Shown one piece after another: positions 1 to 17,137 of a stretch of DNA of 64,000 nucleotides. The notes beneath the pieces are model-generated. The model was not told the origin of the DNA. It did not search any database and saw nothing but the letters and a program-made list of their open reading frames with translations. Both the position numbers and the translations under genes were made by a program. The stretch is from assembly GCF_001612945.1 (NCBI RefSeq), contig NZ_BDBK01000005.1, positions 62,001-126,000 of the forward strand, read 5' to 3'. The DNA is from Nocardia inohanensis NBRC 100128. Lineage in GTDB: Bacteria > Actinomycetota > Actinomycetes > Mycobacteriales > Mycobacteriaceae. Every line of letters starts with the position of its first letter. The stretch's first letter is position 1.

Positions 1-8895
<8,895 letters not shown>

Positions 8896-9087
8896 TCGAG
8901 TGTATTCACCTCTCGCGTTCATCAGGTTCCGCCCGAAGCCGATGCGAATTCGGCCTCCGCCCCACGGTCGGTGCCGTGTCCGTGGGCAGTGCGAGCGGTC
9001 CGAGCAATCCTATACGGGCTCACCGGAGCGGTAGGACCGCCCGAGTTCTACTCACCCATCGGAACGGGAGTGCCGCGGCGTTGCAGC

Positions 9088-9121
9088 TTCACGAACACGA
9101 GTGAAATACACCACAATTCAC
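9088..9121. promoter_or_regulatory. Tandem TTCAC/GTGAA inverted motifs between NRPS and LuxR-type gene
   Basis: TTCAC (9088-9092), GTGAA (9101-9105) and TTCAC (9117-9121) alternate in orientation in the spacer that separates the NRPS start from the stop of the LuxR-type regulator. They could be binding half-sites for that regulator, but the motif is short and the last copy overlaps the regulator's stop codon. No Fur/IdeR-type box is visible in 8896-9117. Confidence 0.25.
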
Positions 9122-10098
9122 AGCCAGCCGCGCCGGGTGGCCTGCACTCCCGCCTGAAAGCGGGTGCTCGCGCCGAGGCGTTCCAGCAGGCTGGCGGTGC
9201 GCCGCACCACGGTCCGGCGGGACAGTCCCAGACGGCGGGCGATGGTGTCGTCGGTGGCGCCCATGCTCATCAGCGTCAGGATGGCGCGGTCGCGTTCGTC
9301 GAGCGCCTCGGTCGGATTGACCGAGATCGGCGTCGCCATCGACCACAGCGCGTCGAAGGTCTTGACCAGCAGATCCAGCGTGGGCGACGGGCCGACCCGG
9401 ATACCCATGGGGTCGCCGCGGCGTTCGTCGGTGTGCAGCACCAGCACCGCGCGGCGGTCGTCGGCGACGATCAGCTTCAACGGCGGATCGGGCAGGGTGC
9501 GGGCCAGCGCGCCGACGGCATTGGTGGCCAGCACATGTCGCAGCCGCTCCGGATCCTGGTAGATGGTCTCCTGATACAGCGTCCGGTAGTCGATGCCCGC
9601 GGTGATGCGTGAGGACTTGAGCTCGAACATCCGCTCTTCGGTCTCCACGTCGGACAGGAAAGGTCCGCGCTCGACGACTTTCACGCACTGATGCGCGGTG
9701 TGCTGGAGGTCCTCGAAATCGGCGAGCAGCTGGCGGCGTTCGTAGACGGCCACCACCGCGCCGTCGGCATCGGTGGTGCGGCGCACCGAACGGAAGGTCT
9801 CACCCAGGCGCGCGGCGGCCGACTGCATGCGCAGCAGATCGTGATTGCGGCGGCGAGATTCGGCCTCGGACAAGGCTTCCGGCGCGTGCGCGTCCCAGCG
9901 CACGGTACCGTTGCTCTCGGTGAGACGCACCGCTGCCTCGAGATGGCACAGCGCTTCGAGCGCGGCCTCGGCCACGCGGGGAGGGCAGCTCAGGCGCTCG
10001 GCTACTTCGATCGCCGTCGACCGGGGATGCTGCACCAGGATCGCGTAGGCGCGACCGTGCAGGGATGCCGGGTCGAAGAGATCATCGAGGGTAGTCAC
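9118..10098 (-). CDS. LuxR-type helix-turn-helix transcriptional regulator (TrmB-like N-terminus)
   Basis: A 326-residue regulator. The N-terminal 60 residues look like a winged-helix TrmB-type segment (AYAILVQHPRSTAIEVAERL), the middle is a sensor-like region, and the C-terminus is a LuxR/GerE-type HTH (LDERDRAILTLMSMGATDDT followed by IARRLGLSRRTVVRRTASLL). I place the start at GTG 10098. An upstream in-frame start at 10215 would overlap the end of the peptidase gene by 55 bases and adds a low-complexity extension. The gene ends 222 bases upstream of the NRPS on the same strand, so it is a candidate pathway regulator; that link is inferred from position only. Related proteins often sit beside Streptomyces and Nocardia biosynthetic clusters. 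Confidence 0.85.
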   Translation of the reverse strand: MTTLDDLFDPASLHGRAYAILVQHPRSTAIEVAERLSCPPRVAEAALEALCHLEAAVRLTESNGTVRWDAHAPEALSEAESRRRNHDLLRMQSAAARLGETFRSVRRTTDADGAVVAVYERRQLLADFEDLQHTAHQCVKVVERGPFLSDVETEERMFELKSSRITAGIDYRTLYQETIYQDPERLRHVLATNAVGALARTLPDPPLKLIVADDRRAVLVLHTDERRGDPMGIRVGPSPTLDLLVKTFDALWSMATPISVNPTEALDERDRAILTLMSMGATDDTIARRLGLSRRTVVRRTASLLERLGASTRFQAGVQATRRGWL

Positions 10099-10160
10099 CG
10101 CACCTACCGGAACTCGACGGTCCGCGGGGAACCGCCCGTTCACCGGTGCCGGTGACCTGT

Positions 10161-11111
10161 CTACTGGTCCGGGCCCCACTGCTGCTGCATGATGACGCCC
10201 TTGCTGGCCAACCATGGCAGCGGATCCATCTTGTTTCCGGCGGCGTCCCAGATCTCGAGGTGCAGGTGAGGTCCGGTGGAGTTGCCGCGATTTCCGACGG
10301 TGGCGATCACGTCTCCGGTGTTGACCCGCTGTCCGGCCGAGACCAGCATGTCATTGACGTGACCGTAGACAGCGGTGGTGCCGTCGTCCTGTAGGACGCG
10401 GACCCAAAGGCCGAAACCGCTGGCGGGACCCGCCTCAACCACGGTGCCGCCCATGGCGGAGTGGATGGGGGCGCCGATGGTGTCGGCGAAGTCGAGCCCG
10501 TAGTGCATGGCGCCCCAGCGGGCGCCGAAACCGGAGCTGATGACGCCGGCCACCGGGCGGACCGCGGCCTGCGGAGAGAACTGCTGTTGCAGGTTCTTCA
10601 GCGTGGCCTCGGCCTGAGCCAGGGGGTTGGCGATCTCCGGGGGAAGGTTCTGCAAGCCGAACGGCGCGGAGGCGTTCGCATCGGCGATCGGGGCGGCCTG
10701 GGCGACCGGCGCGGCGTCCGCGACGGGTGCGGCCTCGGCGACGGCGCCCTTGGCCTGGCGGAGCTGGGTGGCCGAATCAGCCAGTGCCACATCCTCACCG
10801 ATCGACTTCTCGTCGTGGCCCGGGAGCATCGGAGCGGCGTGTGCGAGGGCGGGAACCAGCTGGGCGCCGGTGCCGATGATGGCGCCCGCGGCGACCGCGA
10901 CTCCGGCGACGGTCTTCACGCGATCGACGGTGGAGGCTTCGGCCCGGTGACGCCGGCGGCCCGCACGGCCGGCACCGGAATCACCAAGCAAGTCCATAAC
11001 CGATACGGAGTTCGCGGTCTCTCGGTGGTGCGGCAAAGCTCGTCCTAGCGTTCGGGGATCCGGTAACGATTCGGCATCGCTGTGACGGAAACTGTACTCG
11101 CTCGTGACCAT
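10161..11111 (-). CDS. Secreted/membrane-anchored M23 family metallopeptidase
   Basis: Probable zinc endopeptidase acting on peptidoglycan cross-bridges (LytM/M23 fold). Of 316 residues, the N-terminal 80 are cytoplasmic and charged, followed by a hydrophobic segment (VAGVAVAAGAIIGTGAQL) that should anchor or export the protein, an Ala-rich linker, and the M23 domain at about 190-305. The metal ligands are visible: HxxxD (His203, Asp207 in MHYGLDF) and HLH (His282, His284), plus the GHVND motif. Start at ATG 11111 is chosen because a longer frame reaching 11219 would run into the divergent gene at 11195; AAAAGG lies upstream. It is transcribed divergently from the nitronate monooxygenase across 83 bases. 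Cell-wall remodelling is expected from the family; the substrate is not known. Confidence 0.9.
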   Translation of the reverse strand: MVTSEYSFRHSDAESLPDPRTLGRALPHHRETANSVSVMDLLGDSGAGRAGRRRHRAEASTVDRVKTVAGVAVAAGAIIGTGAQLVPALAHAAPMLPGHDEKSIGEDVALADSATQLRQAKGAVAEAAPVADAAPVAQAAPIADANASAPFGLQNLPPEIANPLAQAEATLKNLQQQFSPQAAVRPVAGVISSGFGARWGAMHYGLDFADTIGAPIHSAMGGTVVEAGPASGFGLWVRVLQDDGTTAVYGHVNDMLVSAGQRVNTGDVIATVGNRGNSTGPHLHLEIWDAAGNKMDPLPWLASKGVIMQQQWGPDQ

Positions 11112-11194
11112 TCCGCAACCTTTTCTGCGAAACGCCCAGGTCGAGCAGTCGAACGCTTGATCACAAAGGGTAACCCGAGGGGCAGACTGGGGGA

Positions 11195-12223
11195 ATGATT
11201 CTCGACGAACTGGGTACACCCGTCGTGCTGGCCCCCATGGCCGGCGGACCGTCCACTCCCGAACTCGCCGCGGCGGTCTCCGAGGCGGGCGGGCTGGGTT
11301 TCGTCGCGGCCGGGTATCTGAGCACGGCCGCGCTGGGTGAGCGGATCACCGCCACCCGGGCCGCGACCGGCAGAGCGTTCGGGGTGAATCTCTTCTATCC
11401 GTCCGCGCCGACGCCGACCGACCGGTTCGCCTCTTATATAGCGGAGATCGCGCGCGACTTCCCCGTCGGCGAACCGCGCCACGACACCGACCAGTGGGGG
11501 GCCAAGCTCGAGCTGCTGCTCGCCGATCCGGTGCCGGTGGTGTCCTGCACCTTCGGCTGCCCGACCGCCGCGGAGATCGGGTGGTTGCACGCGGTGGGGA
11601 CCGAGGTGTGGGTGACGGTCACCTCGGTGGCCGAGGCGCAGCTCGCGATCGAGGCGGGCGCGGACGCGCTCATCGCCCAGGGCGCGGAGGCGGGCGGGCA
11701 TCGCGGCAGTTTCGCCGACCGGCCCGAGGAGGACGTGACCGATCCGCTGGGTCTGCTCGCATTGCTGCAATTGCTGCGCGCCGCCGTCTCGGTGCCGCTG
11801 ATCGCGGCGGGCGGCATCGCCACCGGCGCCGGGCTGGCCGCCGTGCTCGCCGCCGGCGCCGCGGCCGGGCAGATCGGCACCGCGTTCCTGCGCTGCCCCG
11901 AGGCCGGCACCGCGCCGCTGGTGCGCACCGCCGTCACCCTCGACACCCCCACCATGCTGACCCGTGCCTTCACCGGCCGCCGGGCCCGCGGGCTGGCCAA
12001 CAAGTTCATGCTGGACCATCCCGGCGCGCCCGCCGCCTACCCCGAGATCCATTACGCCACCGGGCCTTTGCGCGCCGCCGCGCGAGCCGAGGGCAATGCC
12101 GACGCGGTGAATCTCTGGGCAGGTCAAGCGCATTCGCTCGCCCCCGAGCTAACGGCCGGCGAGCTGGTGCGGCAACTGTCCCGGGATGCGAAAACCGCTC
12201 TGAACCGCGCACTTTCGTGGTGA
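11195..12223 (+). CDS. Nitronate monooxygenase (2-nitropropane dioxygenase family)
   Basis: FMN-dependent TIM-barrel enzyme of 342 residues oxidising alkyl nitronates or related toxic nitro compounds. Visible landmarks are the N-terminal APMAGGPSTPELAAAVSEAG strand, the catalytic-His motif AEAGGHRG (His169), and the FMN phosphate loop region IAAGGIATGAG followed by GAAAGQIGTAFL. Length is normal for class I actinobacterial NMO. The start ATG 11195 has no strong Shine-Dalgarno sequence. The gene stands alone, with a promoter region shared with the divergent M23 peptidase. Many family members are broad flavoenzymes, so substrate assignment is tentative. Confidence 0.9.
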   Translation: MILDELGTPVVLAPMAGGPSTPELAAAVSEAGGLGFVAAGYLSTAALGERITATRAATGRAFGVNLFYPSAPTPTDRFASYIAEIARDFPVGEPRHDTDQWGAKLELLLADPVPVVSCTFGCPTAAEIGWLHAVGTEVWVTVTSVAEAQLAIEAGADALIAQGAEAGGHRGSFADRPEEDVTDPLGLLALLQLLRAAVSVPLIAAGGIATGAGLAAVLAAGAAAGQIGTAFLRCPEAGTAPLVRTAVTLDTPTMLTRAFTGRRARGLANKFMLDHPGAPAAYPEIHYATGPLRAAARAEGNADAVNLWAGQAHSLAPELTAGELVRQLSRDAKTALNRALSW

Positions 12224-12235
12224 ATCCAGGGTTAT

Positions 12236-12250
12236 TGACAACCTTTGTCA
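12236..12250. promoter_or_regulatory. Palindrome TGACAA-CCT-TTGTCA upstream of SCO5389-family gene
   Basis: A perfect 6-bp inverted repeat with 3-base spacer directly before a TAGAAT -10-like hexamer (12253-12258) and 48 bases ahead of the 12298 start codon. TTGACA at 12235-12240 is too close (12 bases) to TAGAAT to act as its -35, so an operator overlapping an activated or repressed promoter is the better reading. Confidence 0.35.
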
Positions 12251-12297
12251 TCTAGAATCGGCTGACACCATTTCCGCCATCCCATGAGGAGAGCGAT

Positions 12298-12690
12298 ATG
12301 TCACTCGACGTCCCTACCGCACTACTGGAACGTGCTGAACGCGGTGAAGTCAGCGACGACGAATTCGTCGAATGTGTGAAGACCTCACTGCCTTACGCCT
12401 ACGAGGTAGTCAGCCGGGTGGCCGCCGATCTGCGTTCCGGCACAGCCGAATACGCCGACAATGTCATCCCCCCGCCGGACGAGACGGCCCGCGGCCAGCT
12501 GCTGCGCGCCATGGCCTCGGATGCCATCCGAGGCGGCCTGGAACGCCATTTCGGCGTCAAGCTCGCCTTCCAGAACTGCCACCGGGTAGCGGCCTTCCCG
12601 CTCACCTCGGTCGGCGGTGACACCTACAGCACCTTCATCTCCACCCGCGCCCAGCTGCTCAACCAGAGCCCCGAGCTCCGCAACTGCTGA
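12298..12690 (+). CDS. SCO5389-family conserved actinobacterial protein
   Basis: A 130-residue cytoplasmic protein recognised from its strongly conserved pattern: SLDVPTALLERAERGEV at the N-terminus, PPPDETARGQLLRAMASDAI in the middle, HFGVKLAFQNCHRVAAFP, and the terminal LLNQSPELRNC. The family is widespread in Streptomyces and Nocardia and has no established function. The AGGAG ribosome-binding site is well placed (ATGAGGAGAGCGAT before ATG). It is monocistronic, ending just before a strong bidirectional terminator. I do not infer a role. Confidence 0.88.
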   Translation: MSLDVPTALLERAERGEVSDDEFVECVKTSLPYAYEVVSRVAADLRSGTAEYADNVIPPPDETARGQLLRAMASDAIRGGLERHFGVKLAFQNCHRVAAFPLTSVGGDTYSTFISTRAQLLNQSPELRNC

Positions 12691-12700
12691 CGCACGCTGA

Positions 12701-12731
12701 AACGGCGCGACCGAAACCCGGTCGCGCCGTT
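12701..12731. terminator. Bidirectional intrinsic terminator, 12-bp stem
   Basis: AACGGCGCGACC at 12701-12712 pairs perfectly with GGTCGCGCCGTT at 12720-12731 around a 7-base loop. It lies between the convergent SCO5389-family gene and the kinase gene and probably serves both. There is no long U tract, as is common in actinobacteria. Confidence 0.8.
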
Positions 12732-12752
12732 CGGTTTGCGGGCCCACCGCTA

Positions 12753-14075
12753 CTAGCGCCGAAACTTTCGCCACTGCCGATAGGCGACGAAACCGAAGAT
12801 CACCGACGGGGCGTTGAAGAACAAGTTCGCGCCGATGTTGTCACCGGTGGAGCCGAAGCCGTCGCCGGACAAGGTCGTAACGATGGCGCCCAGCGTCAGG
12901 AACGCGGAGCATCCCAGGAGCAGTCCCAGAACGACCCACCACACGATCCGACCGGTGCTGATCGGCCGCGCATTTTGCGGCAGGGCCACGGCGACGTTGT
13001 AGCCGGGTGCCCCTACAGGGTGAGCCGGCACGGATCGATAGTGCTGTGGTGGTTGGCCATTCGGCGCGAAGAGACCGCTCGACACCGGCATCGGCCGTGG
13101 CGTATATCCCGGCGTCGCGGTCCGGCTCGGCGGTGGCGTCAGCGGGTAGCTCGGCGGGTACGACAGCGGGGACGAGACACTCCGCGCTCCGGAGCGGTCC
13201 GGAACATCTACTCCTCCGCCCCATTTCACAGTGGGCGGGGTAGTGGCAGCCGGCGGCGGGCGTCCTTCCATCGCGGCCTGCGCGGCACCCGCGAGTTCAC
13301 CCGCACTGGCGAACCGCTGCGCCGGGTCCTTCGCCATCCCGCGCCCGATTACCGCATCGAGCGCAGCGGGCAGTTGCGGATGCCGGTCACTCAGCCGAGG
13401 CGGCGGGGTGGTCAGATGTGCCGCCATCTGCTGCGCGGGATTGGTCTGGCCGAAAGGTCGCTCGCCCGTGAGGCATTCGAAAAGCAGGCAGGCCAGCGAG
13501 TAAACGTCCGAGCGCAAGTCCTCGCCTCCGGAAAACCGTTCCGGAGCCATGTATGCCCAGGTCCCGACCGCCATCCCGGTGGAGGTTATTGCGGTCTGGC
13601 CGCCGCCCCGGGCGATGCCGAAATCGATGAGATACGCGAAGCCGCTCGAGAGTGTCAGCACATTCGAAGGTTTCACATCGCGATGCACCAGCCCCGCCGC
13701 GTGCGCGACATCGAGTGCCGCCGCGACCTGGGCCACCAGGTCGACCGCACGACGCGGCGTCAGTGCGCCTTGCGAGTCCAGTATCTTGCCGAGATCGGAT
13801 CCCTCGACGAACTCCATCTCGATGAAGAGCCGCCCATCCAGCTCACCGAACGAATGGATAGGCACCACGTGCGGGCCGCGCAGCTTCGCGGCCAGTCGCG
13901 CTTCCCGCTCGAACCTACGCCGGTACTCGGAATCGGTAGCCAGTTCCGGCGGCAGCACCTTGAGCGCGACCTCCCGGCCCAACCGGGTGTCCTCGGCCAG
14001 CCATACCTGCCCCATTCCGCCGCGACCGAGCAGCCTCACGAGCCGATAGTGGCCGAGTATGTCTTCCCCCGGCAC
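12753..14075 (-). CDS. PknB-type serine/threonine protein kinase, membrane-anchored
   Basis: Eukaryotic-type Ser/Thr kinase of 440 residues. All catalytic elements are present: glycine loop LGRGGMGQVW (17-25), Lys39 in VALKVL, catalytic loop HRDVKPSN (His131, Asp133, Asn138), DFG at 151-153 and the APE-like MAPERF. After about residue 270 comes a Pro/Ser/Thr-rich juxtamembrane linker, then a transmembrane helix (IVWWVVLGLLLGCSAFLTL) and a second hydrophobic segment near the C-terminus (APSVIFGFVAYRQW). There is no extracellular PASTA or NHL sensor domain, so it is not PknB proper. Start is GTG 14075. The isolated gene converges on the SCO5389-family gene; substrates are unknown. Confidence 0.93.
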   Translation of the reverse strand: MPGEDILGHYRLVRLLGRGGMGQVWLAEDTRLGREVALKVLPPELATDSEYRRRFEREARLAAKLRGPHVVPIHSFGELDGRLFIEMEFVEGSDLGKILDSQGALTPRRAVDLVAQVAAALDVAHAAGLVHRDVKPSNVLTLSSGFAYLIDFGIARGGGQTAITSTGMAVGTWAYMAPERFSGGEDLRSDVYSLACLLFECLTGERPFGQTNPAQQMAAHLTTPPPRLSDRHPQLPAALDAVIGRGMAKDPAQRFASAGELAGAAQAAMEGRPPPAATTPPTVKWGGGVDVPDRSGARSVSSPLSYPPSYPLTPPPSRTATPGYTPRPMPVSSGLFAPNGQPPQHYRSVPAHPVGAPGYNVAVALPQNARPISTGRIVWWVVLGLLLGCSAFLTLGAIVTTLSGDGFGSTGDNIGANLFFNAPSVIFGFVAYRQWRKFRR

Positions 14076-14252
14076 GTCCCCTCCCAGTCTCGACGTGGTT
14101 CGAGGAGCTCAGCATACGACTCAGATGACACCCGCGTACCCATTCGGTGAGGCGGTCCCGGCTCGCTCCCAGTCAGAATTCACCGAGAATTCGCGGCTAC
14201 GCCGGTGGTGTCGGGTTGCCCATGACGCATGGGTAGACCAGCATCCGAACTC

Positions 14253-15956
14253 ATGCCGTCGAACCAACTGAATCCCGCCGGCGATATCCCCGATACCGGG
14301 ATTCCGGCCGAGATCGCCGCCCGCACCACCATGGATGAACAGCATGAATGGCATCGGTCGTTCCTGCGCCGGCATCCGGTGTCGCGGCGGAACTTCCTGC
14401 GCGGGTCGGCGGTGACGGCTGCTGTCACGGCGGTCGGGTGTTCGCCGTTCGCCACCGGGGCATATGCCGAGGAGGGGCAGCTGGCGGTTGCCGGGCGGCA
14501 TGTGGGGTTCGGTGGTGATGCGGCCGGCCAGCTGCGGTTTTCGGCGCAATTATCGCGAAATCCGCATGATGGCAAGGTTTTCCTGGATCACGGGCCGACG
14601 CCCGCACTGGGCGGGACCATCGAGGCCGAGGTGCGGAACCTGGTGACCCAGATCCCGTCCAGTGACGGCGGGATCCTGGCGGCGGAACAGTTCTATGTGC
14701 ACGCGCCGCTGGACGGCCTGCCCGGGCGGGTGCCGCACTTCTACCGCTGGCGCACCTCGGACGGGTTCGCCGGGGACATCCGGGCCGCGGCTCCGGCCAT
14801 GCCGACGGCCCGAAATGCCTTGCTGCCCTTCCGTTTCACCATGATGGGTGATCAGGGCGCGGACGAGACGCCGACCCAGCCCGCCGGTGTGGTCCGGGGC
14901 GATTACGACGACTGGTACTACAAGCCGGACAACGATCCCACCGTCCCGCACGCCGCGAACGTGATGCGGCAGATCGTGGAGAGCCGCCCCGATTTCCATG
15001 TGCTGGCCGGCGACATCGCGTACGCCGACCCGTCCGGCGGCGGCAAGAATCCCCAATTCGTGCCCGCCGGCGGCACTCTCGCGGGCGGCTTCGACAAGTT
15101 CAATCCGTACGTCTGGGATGTCTACTTCGGTGCGATCGAACCCAGCGCCTCGGTCACCCCGTGGATGTTCGCGACCGGCAATCACGATATGGAGGCCGCC
15201 TACGACACCCGCGGCTACGGCGGCCATCTCGCGCGGCTGGACTTCCCCGGCAACGGACCGACCGGCTGCCCCTCGGCCTACTCCTTCACCTACGGCAATC
15301 TCGCGGTCCTGTCACTGGACGCCAATGACGTCTCCTACGAGATCCGCGCCAACTTCGGCTACTCCGGCGGCGCCCAGAACACCTGGGTGGAGCGCACTCT
15401 CGCCGCCTACCGCGGCGACCCGAACATCGACTTCATCGTCTGCTTCTTCCACCACTGCGCCTACTCCACCACCGATTCGCACGCCAGCGACGGCGGCGTC
15501 CGCGAAGCCTGGTGCGCCCTGTTCGACCGCTACCAGGTGGATCTGGTGCTGCAAGGCCACAACCACATCTTCGAACGCACCGACCCCATCCGCGCCGGCA
15601 GCCCCACCCGCGCGGCCTCCGACAACGCCATCGTCTACCCCGAGACCGACGGCACCGTCTACTACACGGTCGGCGGCGGCGGCCGCCCCCGCTACGGCTT
15701 CCAGCCCGGCTCGCCGGAAACCTATCGCGGCCACGAGGTTCCCGACACCGCCGTCCCCAACAGCTACGTCTGGCTCTCCGGCGGCAAGAAACAGGACGAA
15801 GCCGCCCCCTGGTCCCGAGTCCGCTTCCGCAACTACTCCTTCCTGCGCGTAGACGTCCGCCCCGGCTTCTTCTCCTCGGAGATGGACGTGGTCGCGGTCG
15901 ACGAATACGGCCGCGAATTCGACAAACTCACCTACCGCCGCCAGGTCCGCGGCTGA
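14253..15956 (+). CDS. Tat-exported metallophosphoesterase (purple acid phosphatase-like)
   Basis: Calcineurin-like phosphoesterase, about 567 residues. A twin-arginine signal (SRRNFLRGSAVTAAV) at about residues 45-60 predicts folded export. An N-terminal beta domain of the purple acid phosphatase type (HFYRWRTSDGF) precedes the metal-binding core: GDQGAD, LAGDIAYAD, TGNHDME, FFHHCAY and LQGHNHIFERT supply the expected Asp, Asn and His ligands. Substrate is probably a phosphomonoester or diester. Three in-frame starts are possible (14229, 14253, 14331) and none has a good ribosome-binding site; 14253 is a compromise and 14331 would still keep the Tat motif. The next gene, an EF-hand protein, lies 81 bases downstream. 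Confidence 0.9.
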   Translation: MPSNQLNPAGDIPDTGIPAEIAARTTMDEQHEWHRSFLRRHPVSRRNFLRGSAVTAAVTAVGCSPFATGAYAEEGQLAVAGRHVGFGGDAAGQLRFSAQLSRNPHDGKVFLDHGPTPALGGTIEAEVRNLVTQIPSSDGGILAAEQFYVHAPLDGLPGRVPHFYRWRTSDGFAGDIRAAAPAMPTARNALLPFRFTMMGDQGADETPTQPAGVVRGDYDDWYYKPDNDPTVPHAANVMRQIVESRPDFHVLAGDIAYADPSGGGKNPQFVPAGGTLAGGFDKFNPYVWDVYFGAIEPSASVTPWMFATGNHDMEAAYDTRGYGGHLARLDFPGNGPTGCPSAYSFTYGNLAVLSLDANDVSYEIRANFGYSGGAQNTWVERTLAAYRGDPNIDFIVCFFHHCAYSTTDSHASDGGVREAWCALFDRYQVDLVLQGHNHIFERTDPIRAGSPTRAASDNAIVYPETDGTVYYTVGGGGRPRYGFQPGSPETYRGHEVPDTAVPNSYVWLSGGKKQDEAAPWSRVRFRNYSFLRVDVRPGFFSSEMDVVAVDEYGREFDKLTYRRQVRG

Positions 15957-16037
15957 CACCCACCCTTGACCCCACCACCCCCGGTACTGTCGAATTCCCC
16001 AGGTACGAACCACATTCCCACCCCCGAGGAGCGCCCC

Positions 16038-16460
16038 GTGGCGACCGACCACCCCGCCGACACCTTCGCCCTCTGGGACCGCGACGGCGACGGCCAGATC
16101 TCCGCCGAGGACATCCTGGCCGGCATCACCGCCCTCGGCCTCGAAATCGACGCCGAAGCCGTGGAACGCCTGGTAGCCGCCGCCGACACCGACGGCGACT
16201 TCCTCATCTCCCGAGCCGAATTCGAAGCCGCCCGCCTCGGCCGCGACCCCGAAATCACCGATCCGAACGCCGCTTTCGACACCTTCGACGTCAACCAGAA
16301 CGAACTGATCGAGCTGGAAGAACTGGAATCCCTGCTCCGCACCTGCCCCGACCTGACCGACGCCTCCGCCGAATCCCTGCTCACCGCAGCCGATCTCGAC
16401 GGCGACGGCTTCCTCTCCCGCGCCGAATTCGCCGCCCTGCTGGCCAAGCTCGCCGGTTGA
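16038..16460 (+). CDS. Calmodulin-like protein with four EF-hands
   Basis: A 140-residue acidic protein made almost entirely of EF-hand calcium-binding loops: DRDGDGQISAED, DTDGDFLISRAE, DVNQNELIELEE and DLDGDGFLSRAE. Loops 1, 2 and 4 have canonical Asp/Glu ligands; loop 3 has Gln/Asn substitutions (DVNQNE) and may bind weakly. GTG 16038 is chosen because GAGGAG sits 7 bases upstream; an ATG at 15966 would run over that site. No signal peptide, so probably a cytosolic calcium buffer or sensor similar to the calerythrin/CabC-type proteins of actinobacteria. Confidence 0.92.
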   Translation: MATDHPADTFALWDRDGDGQISAEDILAGITALGLEIDAEAVERLVAAADTDGDFLISRAEFEAARLGRDPEITDPNAAFDTFDVNQNELIELEELESLLRTCPDLTDASAESLLTAADLDGDGFLSRAEFAALLAKLAG

Positions 16461-16485
16461 CACCGGATCGGCCTTCAGAACGGCG

Positions 16486-16520
16486 AAAAGGCCCCGATCC
16501 ATTATGGATCGGGGCCTTTT
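16486..16520. terminator. Bidirectional terminator closing EF-hand gene and tail operon
   Basis: AAAAGGCCCCGATCCAT (16486-16502) and ATGGATCGGGGCCTTTT (16504-16520) are perfect inverted repeats, giving about 15 usable pairs with A/T tails on both strands. It ends the rightward EF-hand gene and the leftward phage-tail operon, whose last gene stops at 16532. Confidence 0.9.
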
Positions 16521-16531
16521 ACGGTTCCTGA

Positions 16532-17137
16532 TTACAAATCGCGGGCGGTGATCGAATCGATCCCGTAGCCGTAGGTGGTGCTGCCCGCGAAGTTGGTCTG
16601 GCTGCTCGCGTACACACCCCAGAACCGGTTCGTGTCCCCGATTCCGATCACGCCGCCGGTGTCGGTCCAGGTCACCGCCGGTGTCGCCGAGCCATTGACA
16701 TACACGGTGTAGACGTTCCCGATAGCGGTCATCCGCACGGTGCTCGGCGTCGAAGACGTCACGCTCCCACGATCGGTCCAGGTGCCGCCGCTGTAGGTCA
16801 CGATGGCCACCTTGTCGCTCGTGATCCCGACCGCGACCCGATCACCGCTGGCGGAACAGCGCAGGAACGGCCCGGATCCGAGGACGTTCGAGTAGGTCCC
16901 GCTGGGATTCGCCACGGTGCAGACGACTTCCTGGGCATCACCGCTCAGTGGCGTGACATGACGGGCGTCGCAGACCCGCGACGTATTCACCCCCGCCGCG
17001 GTGGCCTGCGCCTTCCCACCGACGAGCTGCGGCGCGCTGACCAATGTCACGTAGTTCGCGCCGAGTCCACCATCAGCGCGGTTGAAATCGTCGAAGACTT
17101 CCACCATGGGCGCTCCGCCGACGATGATGAGCGACAT
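16532..17137 (-). CDS. Minor tail protein with laminin-G/concanavalin-like fold
   Basis: A 201-residue protein; the motif DDFNRADGGLGANYVTL at its N-terminus is the recurrent signature of actinophage minor-tail proteins with a lectin-like beta-sandwich, followed by alternating hydrophobic strands (VYTVYVNGSATPAVTW) typical of that fold. Start ATG 17135-17137 overlaps the stop of the preceding gene (ATGA), so a longer in-frame extension to 17239 is not used. It is the last gene of the block and ends 12 bases before the terminator. A sugar- or cell-surface-binding role is inferred from the fold. Confidence 0.75.
   Translation of the reverse strand: MSLIIVGGAPMVEVFDDFNRADGGLGANYVTLVSAPQLVGGKAQATAAGVNTSRVCDARHVTPLSGDAQEVVCTVANPSGTYSNVLGSGPFLRCSASGDRVAVGITSDKVAIVTYSGGTWTDRGSVTSSTPSTVRMTAIGNVYTVYVNGSATPAVTWTDTGGVIGIGDTNRFWGVYASSQTNFAGSTTYGYGIDSITARDL

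Noticed and set aside
12235..12258. TTGACA...TAGAAT as a standard sigma-70 promoter
   Set aside because: Spacing of 12 bases is too short; the TTGACA belongs to a palindrome instead.
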